Positions 1 through 10,333 of a DNA stretch of 64,000 nt are shown one piece after another (the stretch's first letter is position 1; each line of letters starts with the position of its first letter). The position numbers and the translations under genes were made by a program. The notes under the pieces are model-generated. The model did no database searches, was not told the DNA's origin, and was given only the letters and a program-made list of their open reading frames with translations. The DNA comes from Neostapfia colusana (lineage: Eukaryota > Streptophyta > Magnoliopsida > Poales > Poaceae). Location: positions 35,061,652-35,125,651 of the forward strand of contig JASWHV010000012.1 in NCBI GenBank assembly GCA_030760725.1. Reading direction: 5' to 3'.

Positions 1-3000
1 CTGAGTCTCTGGATCTGTTGGTGCAACAAAGCATACGACAGGAGACACTACAGCAAAATCCTCCGCCAAGCACTTATCTGGATTTTCTAGCAAGACAACC
101 ACCGGTTTTCTCGGAAGCGAAAGAACCGTTGGAGTCGGCTCATTGGCTCCAATGTATTGAAGCCAAGTTCGATACGCTTGAGTGCGAGGAATATCAGAAG
201 ACTCTATTTGCCGCTCAACAACTCCACGGAGCTGCTGGAGCTTGGTGGGCGGAGTACATCGCTACTCTTCCTGAAGGTCATCGAGTGACGTGGGATGAAT
301 TCCGGGATGTTTTCCGGGAACGTCACGTTTGTTCGGGAATTCTACGAACAAAGTATCAAGACTTTCTGGAGTTAAAGCAAGGCGAAAGGAGTGCGTACGA
401 GTACTTCAAAGAGTTTGAAGACTTGATGCAATACGCAACTCATATGGTTGACTCGGAAGCATTGAAGTGCGAGTATTTCTTCCGAGGCTTGAATGTTGAA
501 CTTAAGGAACAAGTGACCTTGTTCAATAACGGTATTTACAATGAGTTGGTAAATGCCGCTATCATTAAGGAAGACATGCATCTTCGTTGTGAAGCGGAGC
601 TGAAAAGAAGTATACCGCCAGACAGCGATATCGAGGTTCGTCCGAACTATCGAGTGCGATATTACTCGCCAGTTAGGCAACAAATTCAGCCAGTGGTGCA
701 ACTCTCACAACCAAGGCTGGAGTTGATCACATATGAACCTCCACCTCAACAACAGCGGACAGAAATTATTCGTGCAACCCTACCGCAACCAGCTACGCAC
801 GAGTTATCTCCACCTCGTGTTAGTAGAGAGCTGAAGATTTCTACAACACGAAACCGTCGTGGTGCTGAGCAGCGTCACACTCGTGTGTTGCCTCGTCCAT
901 GCTCAGATCAGCATCGCGAACCTTCACAGAAGAATCTTTCAAAAGCTGGCAGGATTAATTATACTGCTATTGAGGACATTGCTAAAGGCGAACCAGTTTT
1001 GGCGGGCATGTTCACTTTACATGAACAGCCCATTTTCGTGTTATTTGATTCCGGGGCCACCCACAATTTTATTAGCAGAGACTATGTGCTGAAGAATAAT
1101 CTTCCATTTAGCACAGTTAAGCATCCATTTCATATCAGCTCACCCGGAGGCAAGATATCAACAGATGAGATGGTCTCTCGGGCACCGTTATGTTTGGGTG
1201 GAAACATCTATCCTGCGAGCCTTATCATACTCAAAGGCCAAAGGATTGATATTATCTTGGGGATGTCATGGTTGACACATTATGGAGCTATCTTTGATAT
1301 CAGCTCTCGAACTGTCCAACTGAATTCCCCAATACACGGTTGCAACACGTTGAATCTTGTGGATCCATCACAACAAGTTGCAGCAGTGCATCAGATTGAA
1401 GCTCCTAAAATTGAGGATATTCCAGTGGTATGTGAATATCCAGATGTGTTTCCCGAAGACTTGCCGGGCATGCCGCCCGAACGTGATGTAGAGTTCAAGA
1501 TTGAACTAGCACCGGGAACAACACCTATTTCTCGGCGACCATATAAAATGGCACCGAAGGAGCTAGCAGAATTGAAGGAGCAGCTTAATGACCTCAGGGA
1601 AAAAGGTTTTATACGCCCAAGTTCATCACCTTGGGGCTGTTCCGCACTCTTCGTGAAGAAGAAGGACGAGACGTTGAGACTATGCGTAGATTATCGTCCA
1701 CTGAATGCTGTCACTATCAAGAATAAGTATCCACTACCACGCATTGACATTTTGTTCGATCAACTAGTGGGTGCTAAGGTATTTTCCAAGATGGATCTTC
1801 GGTCCGGGTATCACCAGATAAAGATCCGGGCAGAAGATGTACCTAAGACGGCGTTCTCAACAAGATATGGTCTTTATGAATATCTTGTCATGTCCTTTGG
1901 GTTGACCAATGCTCCGGCTCACTTTATGTATCTCATGAACTCTGTGTTCATGCCGGAGTTAGACAAGTTCGTCGTGGTTTTCATCGACGACATTTTGGTC
2001 TATTCAAAGTCAGAAGAAGAACATGCTGAACATTTGCATATTGTACTCCAACGCTTGAGGGACCACAAGCTATATGCAAAGTTCAGTAAATGTGAGTTTT
2101 GGATCAGCAAAGTGCCGTTTCTTGGGCATATTATTTCAGCGGAAGGCATCGCTGTGGACCCAAGTAAAATCGAGCAAGTGCTGAATTGGAAATCTCCAAC
2201 ATCTGTTCATGAAGTGAGGAGTTTCCTAGGTTTAGCGGGCTATTACCGGAGATTCATTCCAAACTTCTCCAAAGTCGCTAAACCTATGACGGAGCTTTTG
2301 AAGAAAAGCACCAAATATGATTGGAGCGATTCATGTGAACAAGCTTTTCAAACATTAGTGAAGCATCTCACTACAGCTCCAGTTTTGGCCCAGCCGGACA
2401 CTACGAAGCCGTTTGATGTTTATTGTGATGCATCCGGCATCGGTTTGGGTTGTGTGTTGATGCAAGAAGGACGTGTGGTCGCGTATGGATCCCGACAACT
2501 CAGGGGTCATGAGCAGAATTACCCGACGCACGACCTTGAACTAGCTGCAGTGGTTTTAGCATTAAAAATGTGGAGACATTATCTACTAGGCAATCTAGTA
2601 CATCTCTACACTGACCACAAAAGCTTGAAGTACATCTTCACACAGAAGGAACTGAATATGAGGCAGCGAAGATGGCTAGAATTGATCAAGGACTATGAAC
2701 TTGAAATTCATTACCATCCTGGTAAGGCGAATGTGGTTGCCGACGCACTTAGTCGGAAAGCTCACGTTCACCACTTAGCCATGGCTGCACATGAAGAAGG
2801 AGAACCAAGCCTGCGCTTAGTTCCCTACGGATCGCTGTTCAACCTCGCTCTTATTCCTACAATCCGAGATGAGATTGTAGAGGCTCAGAAGAGAGACAGA
2901 GGTATGTCTCATATCCGGAGGAGAGTGGACAGCGGTGAATTGAAGATGTTCCGCAAGGATGAAGAGGGTACTCTATGGTTTAACAACCGTATAGTTGTAC

Positions 3001-4301
3001 CCCGAAACATGAAATTGCGGAGGAAGATATTGGATGAAGCACATTTATCCAAGTACTCCATTCATCCGGGAAGCAATAAAATGTACCAGGACTTGAAATC
3101 AAAGTTCTGGTGGACACGGATGAAAAGAGAGACTGCGAAGTACGTATCCGAGTGTGATACGTGTCGGCGGGTTAAAGCCGACCATATGCGGAAAGCCGGA
3201 CCACTTCAACCGCTAAAGGTTCCAGCATGGAAGTGGGAAGACATAAGCATGGACTTCATCGTCGGTTTACCCATGACCAGCAACAAGCATGATTCTATTT
3301 GGGTAATCGTTGATCGTTTGACCAAGACCGCTCATTTTATTCCAGTCCATACTAAATATGTGGCAAAGAAGTATGCGGAGCTGTTCATCTCGAAAATCGT
3401 GTGTTTCCACGGGGTTCCCCGCACTATCGTGTCTGACCGAGGTGCGTTGTTCGTATCCAGATTTTGGGAGCAACTGCATGCTTCCTTGGGAACCAAATTA
3501 ATTCGGAGTTCAGCATATCATCCGCAAACTGATGGTCAAACGGAGAGAGTCAATCAGATCCTAGAGGATATGCTACGGGCATGTGTCATCAGTCATGGAA
3601 AGAATTGGGATGACCATCTACCGTTAGCAGAATTCTCATATAATAACGGTTATCAATCCAGCATCAAGATGGCCCCGTACGAAGCTCTTTATGGCCGGAA
3701 GTGCCGCACACCACTAAATTGGTGTGAGTCCGGCGAGAGAGTGGTCTACGGGATTGATCTGGTGAATGAAGCCGAGGAACGAGTGCGAGTGATTCAAGCC
3801 AATTTAAGGGCTGCTCAATCTCGGCAGAAGAGTTATGCAGACAAACGACGTCGACCTCTTCACTTCGACATCGGGGACCATGTGTATCTTCGTGTCTCTC
3901 CGATGAAAGGGGTTCATCGGTTTGGAGTGAAGGGAAAGCTTGCTCCGCGATTCATCGGGCCGTTTGCTGTCACTGAGATATGCGGACCCGTGGCCTATCG
4001 TCTGGAGCTACCGGCGTCACTTTCGGGTATTCACAATGTTTTCCACGTCTCTCAGCTGCGGAAATGTCTTAAGTACCCAACCGCAGTTCATATGGAGAAC
4101 ATTGAGGATCTTCAACCGGATCTCACTTATTCGGAGTATCCGATACAGATTATTGACGAGAAGACTCGCGCCACAAGAAATCGGACATTGCGATTTTACA
4201 AAGTCTTGTGGAGCAACCACACCGCTGATGAAGCCACGTGGGAAAGCGAGGATTTTCTCCGTTTAAATTTTCCCGACTTGTTTGTACCATATGTCCAGTA
4301 G
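1..4301 (+). CDS. gag-pol polyprotein of family A copy A1, 5' end outside window
   Basis: Open frame entering the window at about codon 40 of the gag-pol seen complete in A2 and running to a TAG at 4299-4301. Order of domains: capsid-type gag, aspartic protease with DSGA, reverse transcriptase with FIDD, RNase H, integrase with an HHCC zinc domain and D-D35-E triad, a GPF module and a C-terminal chromodomain. It matches A2 over its whole length except for one noticed residue. At base 2038 the codon is CAT (His), where A2, A3 and the B copies have Arg, so the His is derived. No stop or frameshift is present, so the copy looks young. The product would make the virus-like particle and carry out reverse transcription and integration, with the chromodomain probably guiding integration to heterochromatin. 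Confidence 0.93.
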   Translation, partial: ESLDLLVQQSIRQETLQQNPPPSTYLDFLARQPPVFSEAKEPLESAHWLQCIEAKFDTLECEEYQKTLFAAQQLHGAAGAWWAEYIATLPEGHRVTWDEFRDVFRERHVCSGILRTKYQDFLELKQGERSAYEYFKEFEDLMQYATHMVDSEALKCEYFFRGLNVELKEQVTLFNNGIYNELVNAAIIKEDMHLRCEAELKRSIPPDSDIEVRPNYRVRYYSPVRQQIQPVVQLSQPRLELITYEPPPQQQRTEIIRATLPQPATHELSPPRVSRELKISTTRNRRGAEQRHTRVLPRPCSDQHREPSQKNLSKAGRINYTAIEDIAKGEPVLAGMFTLHEQPIFVLFDSGATHNFISRDYVLKNNLPFSTVKHPFHISSPGGKISTDEMVSRAPLCLGGNIYPASLIILKGQRIDIILGMSWLTHYGAIFDISSRTVQLNSPIHGCNTLNLVDPSQQVAAVHQIEAPKIEDIPVVCEYPDVFPEDLPGMPPERDVEFKIELAPGTTPISRRPYKMAPKELAELKEQLNDLREKGFIRPSSSPWGCSALFVKKKDETLRLCVDYRPLNAVTIKNKYPLPRIDILFDQLVGAKVFSKMDLRSGYHQIKIRAEDVPKTAFSTRYGLYEYLVMSFGLTNAPAHFMYLMNSVFMPELDKFVVVFIDDILVYSKSEEEHAEHLHIVLQRLRDHKLYAKFSKCEFWISKVPFLGHIISAEGIAVDPSKIEQVLNWKSPTSVHEVRSFLGLAGYYRRFIPNFSKVAKPMTELLKKSTKYDWSDSCEQAFQTLVKHLTTAPVLAQPDTTKPFDVYCDASGIGLGCVLMQEGRVVAYGSRQLRGHEQNYPTHDLELAAVVLALKMWRHYLLGNLVHLYTDHKSLKYIFTQKELNMRQRRWLELIKDYELEIHYHPGKANVVADALSRKAHVHHLAMAAHEEGEPSLRLVPYGSLFNLALIPTIRDEIVEAQKRDRGMSHIRRRVDSGELKMFRKDEEGTLWFNNRIVVPRNMKLRRKILDEAHLSKYSIHPGSNKMYQDLKSKFWWTRMKRETAKYVSECDTCRRVKADHMRKAGPLQPLKVPAWKWEDISMDFIVGLPMTSNKHDSIWVIVDRLTKTAHFIPVHTKYVAKKYAELFISKIVCFHGVPRTIVSDRGALFVSRFWEQLHASLGTKLIRSSAYHPQTDGQTERVNQILEDMLRACVISHGKNWDDHLPLAEFSYNNGYQSSIKMAPYEALYGRKCRTPLNWCESGERVVYGIDLVNEAEERVRVIQANLRAAQSRQKSYADKRRRPLHFDIGDHVYLRVSPMKGVHRFGVKGKLAPRFIGPFAVTEICGPVAYRLELPASLSGIHNVFHVSQLRKCLKYPTAVHMENIEDLQPDLTYSEYPIQIIDEKTRATRNRTLRFYKVLWSNHTADEATWESEDFLRLNFPDLFVPYVQ

Positions 4302-4350
4302 TCATTCTCCCTTCTTCTTTCTTTTTGTAATCTCGGGACGAGATTCTTTT

Positions 4351-4363
4351 AAGGGGGGAGGAA
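4351..4363 (+). other. Polypurine tract, A1
   Basis: A purine run of A, G6, AGGAA type lies directly before the LTR start TGTAACAGCC, 50 bp after the gag-pol stop. In this family it primes plus-strand DNA synthesis. The same tract precedes the A2 and A3 3' LTRs. Confidence 0.85.
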
Positions 4364-7231
4364 TGTAACAGCCCTAACTTTTGTAAAGTTTGATGTCAGC
4401 TCATAAAACAAAGTTAAGGCAACAAAAGACTATAATTGTGTCACATGAAATGAGGAACACACATATGGACATGTGAGGGAGTTAAAAAAATTTCTCTAGC
4501 CCATGCTCAACACATGTTAACCTAGGGGAAATAATTACACTTCTAAAAACTCTAACTCATATGCACCTTCTCTATGAGTAGAGTGGAGGAAATTTAAATG
4601 CAATTTGAATTCTTTTGAAAGGATTCTTATTCAGATTGTACAAAGGCCTATATGTGAGAGCATAGATGCATTTCTCCTGTATTCAAGAGACTAAGTTTCA
4701 AATTTGGAGAATTTTAGGTTTCATATACTATTTATTCCGAGGATTAAATGAGGGCACGTTCAAATTCAAACTTAAATTTGAATTTCGAACCAAACATACT
4801 CAATTTCAAAATCTGATTTCAGATTTGAGTTCCTCATAATTCTTTTAACCTATACTCCAAGTTTGATCAAATTCGGAGCTCGTTTGCTAATTTAAATTGA
4901 AATGGGGGATAAGAGGGAGAATTGTGGCTGTGGACCCCACATGTCATACACCACAATTGAACAGCAGACTCTATTTCCTCCCCGAGGCACACACGCTCGA
5001 CAGCAGCAGCTGGGCACGCTCGGTGGCTCAGCTCCAGCTCCTGCTTGCTTGCTCGTTCTGATCCTCACACCAGACAGTGCACGAAGCCAATTTCTCTCTT
5101 CTTCACCGTTCTGTCTGCTCCCGTGAAGTTATCTCCCGAGCAGAACAGAATCAGCCGCTGCTCTGTTCCTCTGCTGCGCCCAACTGAATCAAGCGCCCTT
5201 TGCCCCAGCTTTCCACAGCAAAGACCATCGCCCATCAGTGCTCTGGCCGGCTAGCACTCTTCCCCCGCTGTTCCATGCTTGCTGGCGCCTAGAAACGGCA
5301 AAGCTTCCACTGTCCCGAACTGAAACTGAAGAAGCTGGAACTGGACGCCGTGGACAGCCCAAACCAGAAGGGATCACGCCCAAGCAAGCCACCCCATCTG
5401 TGCACCAACAAGTCTAGTTTCTCACCTCCAAAGCTCAGCCCCAGCCATTGATCACAGAGGGAGAATTTCAAGTTTTTCTCCCGGGCGGCAGAAACGGACC
5501 TTGAGGTAAAGAATTGTAAAATTCGTCCTCAATTCATGTTTGTTGGGTCTCAAACTTCATACACAGGTTGTTAACTTCCTAGCACACCTCCTCCATCGAT
5601 TTTAGACCAAGAAATTGAGTGTAGAGTGAGCAGTCCGAGCTCTTTTAGAGGCTTTGCCGCTGGACCCTATCGGGTGCACGGTGCCGATGGGTTTAGAGCC
5701 ATCTCCAGCTGGTTTAAACCTCATGCCGGTCTTCTAGATGTTTCCCTGGTGCTGTAGAGCCCAAGAACCGACCATTTGGTGGAGAATTCACCGTGCAAGA
5801 CCTCGCCGGAGCTCTAGGGTTAGCTGTGGCCGGTGCGCACTGCTTTCCGGCGAGTTTCAGCCGCCGGGGACCTCACCAATGAGTTCAGCAGGGTGGAAAA
5901 TGGGGGGGCGGCCAGCAGGGGGTCCGGAGGTGGCCGGGAAGCTCATTTCCGGCGACCTCACCGGAGGCAGCCGCCACTGCTCTGTTTTGGCGCGTGGCTG
6001 GAGGTTAGGGATGACGAGTGGGACCCACTGTCAGCATTTAAATATTTTCCAGATTTTCCCACTCTAGTTCAAACTTTGGAGAGCCATAACTTTGTGTAGG
6101 AATGTCCAAAAATTGTAAAACAAATTTTGTTGGATTCCTCTAAAAGAGTACTATCCAGGGGTGCAGACCAATGTTTATGAAAATCCCTGAATTTGGCTCA
6201 TTAATTCATTTAAGAAAAATCTTGTCTGAATTTTTACAGGAGTTCTGCTTATTGGAAAATTCCCAAATTTTGACAGAACATTCTTACAAAATTCCTTGAA
6301 CTCCAGTAAAAATTTCAGAGGCATTGGACCTAATTTGCTTGGTCAAATAATGTGTTCATTCCTTATGTCTCTGAAAAATAGGAAAAATAAACAGAGACAA
6401 TTTCAGCTTTTCCCCAATCCTTGTAAAATCCATATCTCCATGTATCAAACTCCAAAAATAGTAAAACCAATTCCTATGGACTCAGGACATTTTGTACTTC
6501 ACAAAAAGTCTACTTTTCAGCATAGGAAAGCTTAATATCTAGGGGGTAAAGGCAGATTAGTGAAAACCACATAAGGATTTGTTGTGCTCACATGAAGCCA
6601 TTTCATGAGCTCAATTTTTGCACACTGCCTGAATACCTTCCATAGAGGCTGTGGTTAAATTCTCAGCTTCATTGGACCTCTGGAACTTGAGCTACCATCT
6701 TTTAGGTTTAAGTGTTCATATAATGGACTTAATCACATGGTGATTATTAGTATCTCTTTTCACCCTAGCTTTCATCTTCTCTAAGGTTTAGATCCAACAA
6801 CAGAAACCTTGCTGTTGTTTATCTCTCATATGCGTGAGTTAACTTGAACAACAGTTTTGAAACAGTTTCTAAATTGCTTTTGAAATATATGTGCATTGCA
6901 ATATAATAGCTCACGTGACGTCGACGTTCGACGAGGATCCGACTCTACAGCGAGGATCTCCATCTCGAGACGAGTTTGGCGGATTCTCCGGAGGAAGACT
7001 AACTTCTAGCTTCTAACAAAAACCGTTGAGCAAGGCAAGCCCCGGTTTGCATATCGTTACCATTTTAAATTTTGCTTTACTTCACATCATGTTTGTTAGA
7101 CTTGAGTGCATTATGTCTAGGATGATTGAAACCCACTTGCATGACTATTACATCCCTAATTAGAAGGTTTAGTGTAGGCTTTGCCACGTTGTAGATGCTA
7201 GGCTAATGTTGTAACTAGCTCGGTAGAAGTC

Positions 7232-7250
7232 GAGTAGTAAAAAGCTACTC
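7232..7250 (+). repeat. Conserved inverted repeat in LTR core
   Basis: GAGTAG, a 7-nt spacer, then CTACTC, followed by GCGAG. The equivalent palindrome occurs in family B (26969-26988) and as GAGTAG...CTACTT in C3 near 60879. A copy sits at the same place in each A LTR. Confidence 0.6.
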
Positions 7251-8487
7251 GCGAGAAAGTTCGAGTAAGGGAGTTACTCGCGAGAGATAAATGATAAGAG
7301 CACCCTCATGAATATGAGATGGGGACGGGGATGTTCCTGTAGGATGGAGCGCTCAAGGTTGGTCTCGACCTGCGATGGGTGTGACAATGCTTGAGACCAC
7401 ATTTGGCCTGGACCGGGATGGTAAGGCAAATGTGGAGGTTGGTTGTAGCCCCGTCCGTGTCGGTTAAGGACCGTATGTATGCGGCCCTGCTGGACAAGAT
7501 TGAGCTGTACCGGATATATAGTGGGGTATGGGACCCATGAAACCGATGTAACACGATGGACCGTGATATAGAAACTCATCCTTCGCGTGGGAATGGCGTT
7601 GAGAAGGCGGGAGGTGTAAATCCTTTAGCGGGCAACTTCGACGTGTCCGCGTAGAGGACCATCCTGCTCGGCGCGAAGCGTTTTTCTATGTCGGGGTGTC
7701 GTGTGAAAGGTTGCTGCATACAACGTAAGAAAGAGCTCTTGAGAGAGTCTTTCGAGGCGGGTGTATGTGTCGTGTATTCCGGGTTGTTATTGATTCGAAT
7801 CACCGTCGCTCGCGGAAGAGGATTGAGCATACTTGCCCACTGCGCCGTGACTTAGTAAAAAGATGAACTAAGTCTCTTAACTTGCTGTTTGTGGATTAAT
7901 CACTGTATTGGAACCTTGACTGAAGTAGATATAGAGCCAACTAAATTTCATTTCCACCTTAGGCTAGCAACATCGGGATAAGCGTTTCTTGTTTGATTGT
8001 GGACTTCCGATGTTGTGAGGCGTGAGGACCACTAAAATGAAGGCTATAAGAATCTGAATATAAGGATCAAGTTTAGTCATGATGCATTTTGCAAATTCCT
8101 ATGCCTACTTTCTTGCTACCCCTGCATTTAGAGTTGCATGTTTAGGAGTGACGGGTAAGTCTTGTTGAGCCTTAGTGCTCACGGTTGCTTCTGAGTTGTT
8201 TTTGCAGGTAGCAGGATGCCTGCTATGAAGAGGGTTGTTCGGTGAGACGATGAACTTCACGGTTTGTTCAACTCATCGGAAACCTAGCCGCTGCCTTTCT
8301 TTGGTGAAGCTAGTAGGAAGCGTTCCCGGGCTGAACGACTTCTCTTCGGCGTAGTAGGGTCGAGAGTGAGTAGTTTGTCCAGCAAATTTAAATTTCCGCT
8401 GCGTGTGTACATCATGTTGTAAAAGATCTTATCTTTAAAAAAAAAGGGTTCTGTTATGTTCTTATCATCTTTTCGTGCATGCTGTTG

Positions 8488-8508
8488 GGTGCCGCATCGC
8501 ACGGCACC
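8488..8508 (+). promoter_or_regulatory. Conserved LTR stem-loop near the U5 end
   Basis: Perfect 7-bp stem GGTGCCG/CGGCACC around a 7-nt loop CATCGCA, 35 bp before the LTR end. Equivalents: 18939-18959, 19395-19415, 46974-46994, 49779-49799, and in family B on the minus strand 25814-25834, 34947-34967 and 52333-52353. The B stems differ in sequence but still pair. In the C LTRs it lies about 40-50 nt after an AATAAA, so it may sit in the R/U5 part of the transcript. Its role is unknown. Confidence 0.6.
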
Positions 8509-8547
8509 ACCCACTGCGATTCCCGGGCCGGGCGCGTCCCACAGTCG

Positions 8548-8560
8548 TGGTATCAGAGCC
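8548..8560 (+). other. Primer binding site, initiator tRNA-Met type (A2)
   Basis: TGGTATCAGAGCC, the usual plant LTR-retrotransposon site complementary to the 3' end of initiator tRNA-Met, starts five bases after the LTR end. It fixes the 5' to 3' direction of A2 and proves that 4364-8543 serves as its 5' LTR. Confidence 0.92.
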
Positions 8561-8834
8561 ACATTGGGAATAGCACGCATGAAAAGGGTCTATTTTTGAA
8601 AACTTAGGAGTATACGAGTGAGGAACGTATAGTATGCCCACATAAGGAGTATTATTAGCATAGTTACTTAAGGTGGCAAGCTAACAGTGTGTTACTCTTC
8701 AGTATTTAAATTCAGTAACGACGCACCTACGTGGAGGTAAGAATGGTAAGGAACGCCACCGAAAGCGGATCAATTTCGGTTAGCTCACCCATACGAGGAA
8801 AGTAGTGTGGGATGTCCCGTTCAGCAATGGACGG

Positions 8835-9063
8835 GAAGTGAATATGTTTTCTAAGACTCTTCATGTCTTAGAGACATATGAATGGCACTAGCCTCCAGTG
8901 CGCAAACCCAGGGGCAAGAGGAGGAGACCCCATCGTGTGGTTTGTAACACGAAGTGTGTTCTCTAGGACTCTTCATGTCCTATGAGGCATACGAAAGCGC
9001 TGTTCCACCGGTGTGCTTTAGTGCAAAGGTGTGGATCCCCCGTCGGGTGGTGAATAACCCGAT
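8835..9063 (+). repeat. Diverged tandem leader module (two units, about 112-116 bp)
   Basis: Two units both start GAAGTG (8835 and 8951) and both carry GACTCTTCATGTC (8855 and 8967), then an ATACGA/ATATGAA stretch, a GTGCGC or GTGTGC stretch, and a CCCCATCGTGTGG or CCCCGTCGGGTGG block ending in GTAACAC or ATAACCCG. The family B leader on the minus strand has two or three comparable units (plus coordinates about 25300-25605 and 34430-34740). Confidence 0.6.
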
Positions 9064-10333
9064 CATGTACCCTGAGACGTGGCTTGACTCAAGGACGGCC
9101 CGTATGGCAATGATACGGGGCGTATGTTTTTACTATGATATGGACCTGCCTGAAATGATAAACCAATGTGTGCATCATTATTGAGTGATTTTCTGCAGGT
9201 ACCTTAACCACGTTAGAACATGTCGTGTAGAAAACGTTTGTGAGTGATCGTTTTAGTACCACCACTTGAGACGTATAAGCTGGTATAAAGCCGGTTAGGA
9301 TTTTAATTTGGTGAGGCAACGTAGTACCGTGATGTGTTTTGAACTGCATGAAAATGAAGGTTTGAAAAGAAAAAGAGTAAATCTGGGGTCTAGGATTCTA
9401 TTAGGGGGTGATGAACTCCTATATTGAACTAAGAGTCAATTGGGAGTATAGATTTCTTCACAAAGACTTAGGAATAAACCTCCCCTGTTTCCGGCAGAAT
9501 CTTTGCTGAGGTTTAACAGGGCATAATTTTTGTTTGGTTGAACCAATGGAGGTGAGTGATACATTTCTGGAAAGCTATTGAAGTCTTCTACAACTCTTCA
9601 GTAGAACTCCAGACCAGAATCACCCTCCAAATGGATGAAATTCTCAGATGAGTGTGAACTGTCCAAAACCAGGGCAGGCACAAATTGCTCTCTGGAAATT
9701 TCTGTACTTCGACCATAACATTCTTTAGAAAAATTTCTAAGGGTCACCGTGGGAAAGCTTGTGATATATGCTATGACTTTGTAGTTCAAAGTTTCTCCAG
9801 ATTTGGAGTTTAAAGTGATGAAATCTTGCGGACAAAACAGCCACTTTCAAAGGAGGTGCTGTCAAAATTGTTCCAGATTATTGTTAACTTTGAAATATCA
9901 CAACTTTTGATCCAGAACTTATATGAAGGCAAATGAATACTCGTTGGAAAGATATTGAAATTAACTATAACTTTAATATGCAACGTGAGACATGAAATTG
10001 CCATTTTCATATTCAAATTCTGGGATTAAGACCTATTGGTCATTCTGAACAGAGTAGTACTTATTGTCATTTAGCTTGAGACTTGTTGTGGACAGGGATG
10101 TCTTAGACTTCTCTAAGCTCCGTAACATGCTCTCGAGTTATTTTTCAGTTTGTCCTACTGTTGGAATTAAGGGTTTGGACAAACTTGCTCACATTTGATA
10201 GATTTCAGTATTGTCGAACCCTAGTTAGCTTGTGTAATGCTGCAATATTGATGTGGTGCTTTTACGGTTATGTTTTCAATTCAAGTTGAGTTTAAACTTT
10301 GAATTTTAACCGTAAATTGCTCACTCTTGCAGC

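Larger units (their letters stand above)
4364..8543 (+). repeat. Family A LTR shared between A1 (3' LTR) and A2 (5' LTR), 4180 bp
   Basis: Begins TGTAACAGCC after a polypurine tract and ends in CCCACA five bases before a primer binding site, so both termini are defined by function. Its length fits the long-LTR chromoviruses. Contents: AT-rich 4364-4900, a GC-rich block 4900-6010 that is a plausible promoter/5' transcript region, an AT-rich block 6010-6900, then a block 6900-8543 shared with families B and C. That last block has a palindrome at 7232-7250 and a hairpin at 8488-8508. A GAG/GTAAAG splice-donor-like site is near 5503-5508. Short open frames in the GC-rich block have no recognisable domain and I do not call them genes. 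Confidence 0.92.
8544..10333 (+). other. 5' leader of A2 (untranslated, about 1.8 kb)
   Basis: Lies between the primer site and the gag ATG at 10334. No open frame with a recognisable domain is present. The first 700 bases hold repeated modules (8835-9063) that also occur in the family B leader, and both leaders share a TTTCTGCAGGTA-type block (A near 9191). The last bases before the ATG read CTCTTGCAGC, which resembles a 3' splice site. The packaging and dimerisation signals of such elements would be expected here; that is inference. Confidence 0.8.

Noticed and set aside
372..701. 109-codon minus-strand frame inside gag (also 10823-11152)
   Set aside because: Antisense shadow of gag without independent support.
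7274..7830. Minus-strand frames in the A LTR core, repeated at 17725-18281 and 45796-46325
   Set aside because: They recur because the LTR recurs. The conserved signals there are palindromes and noncoding blocks, and the translation has no domain.
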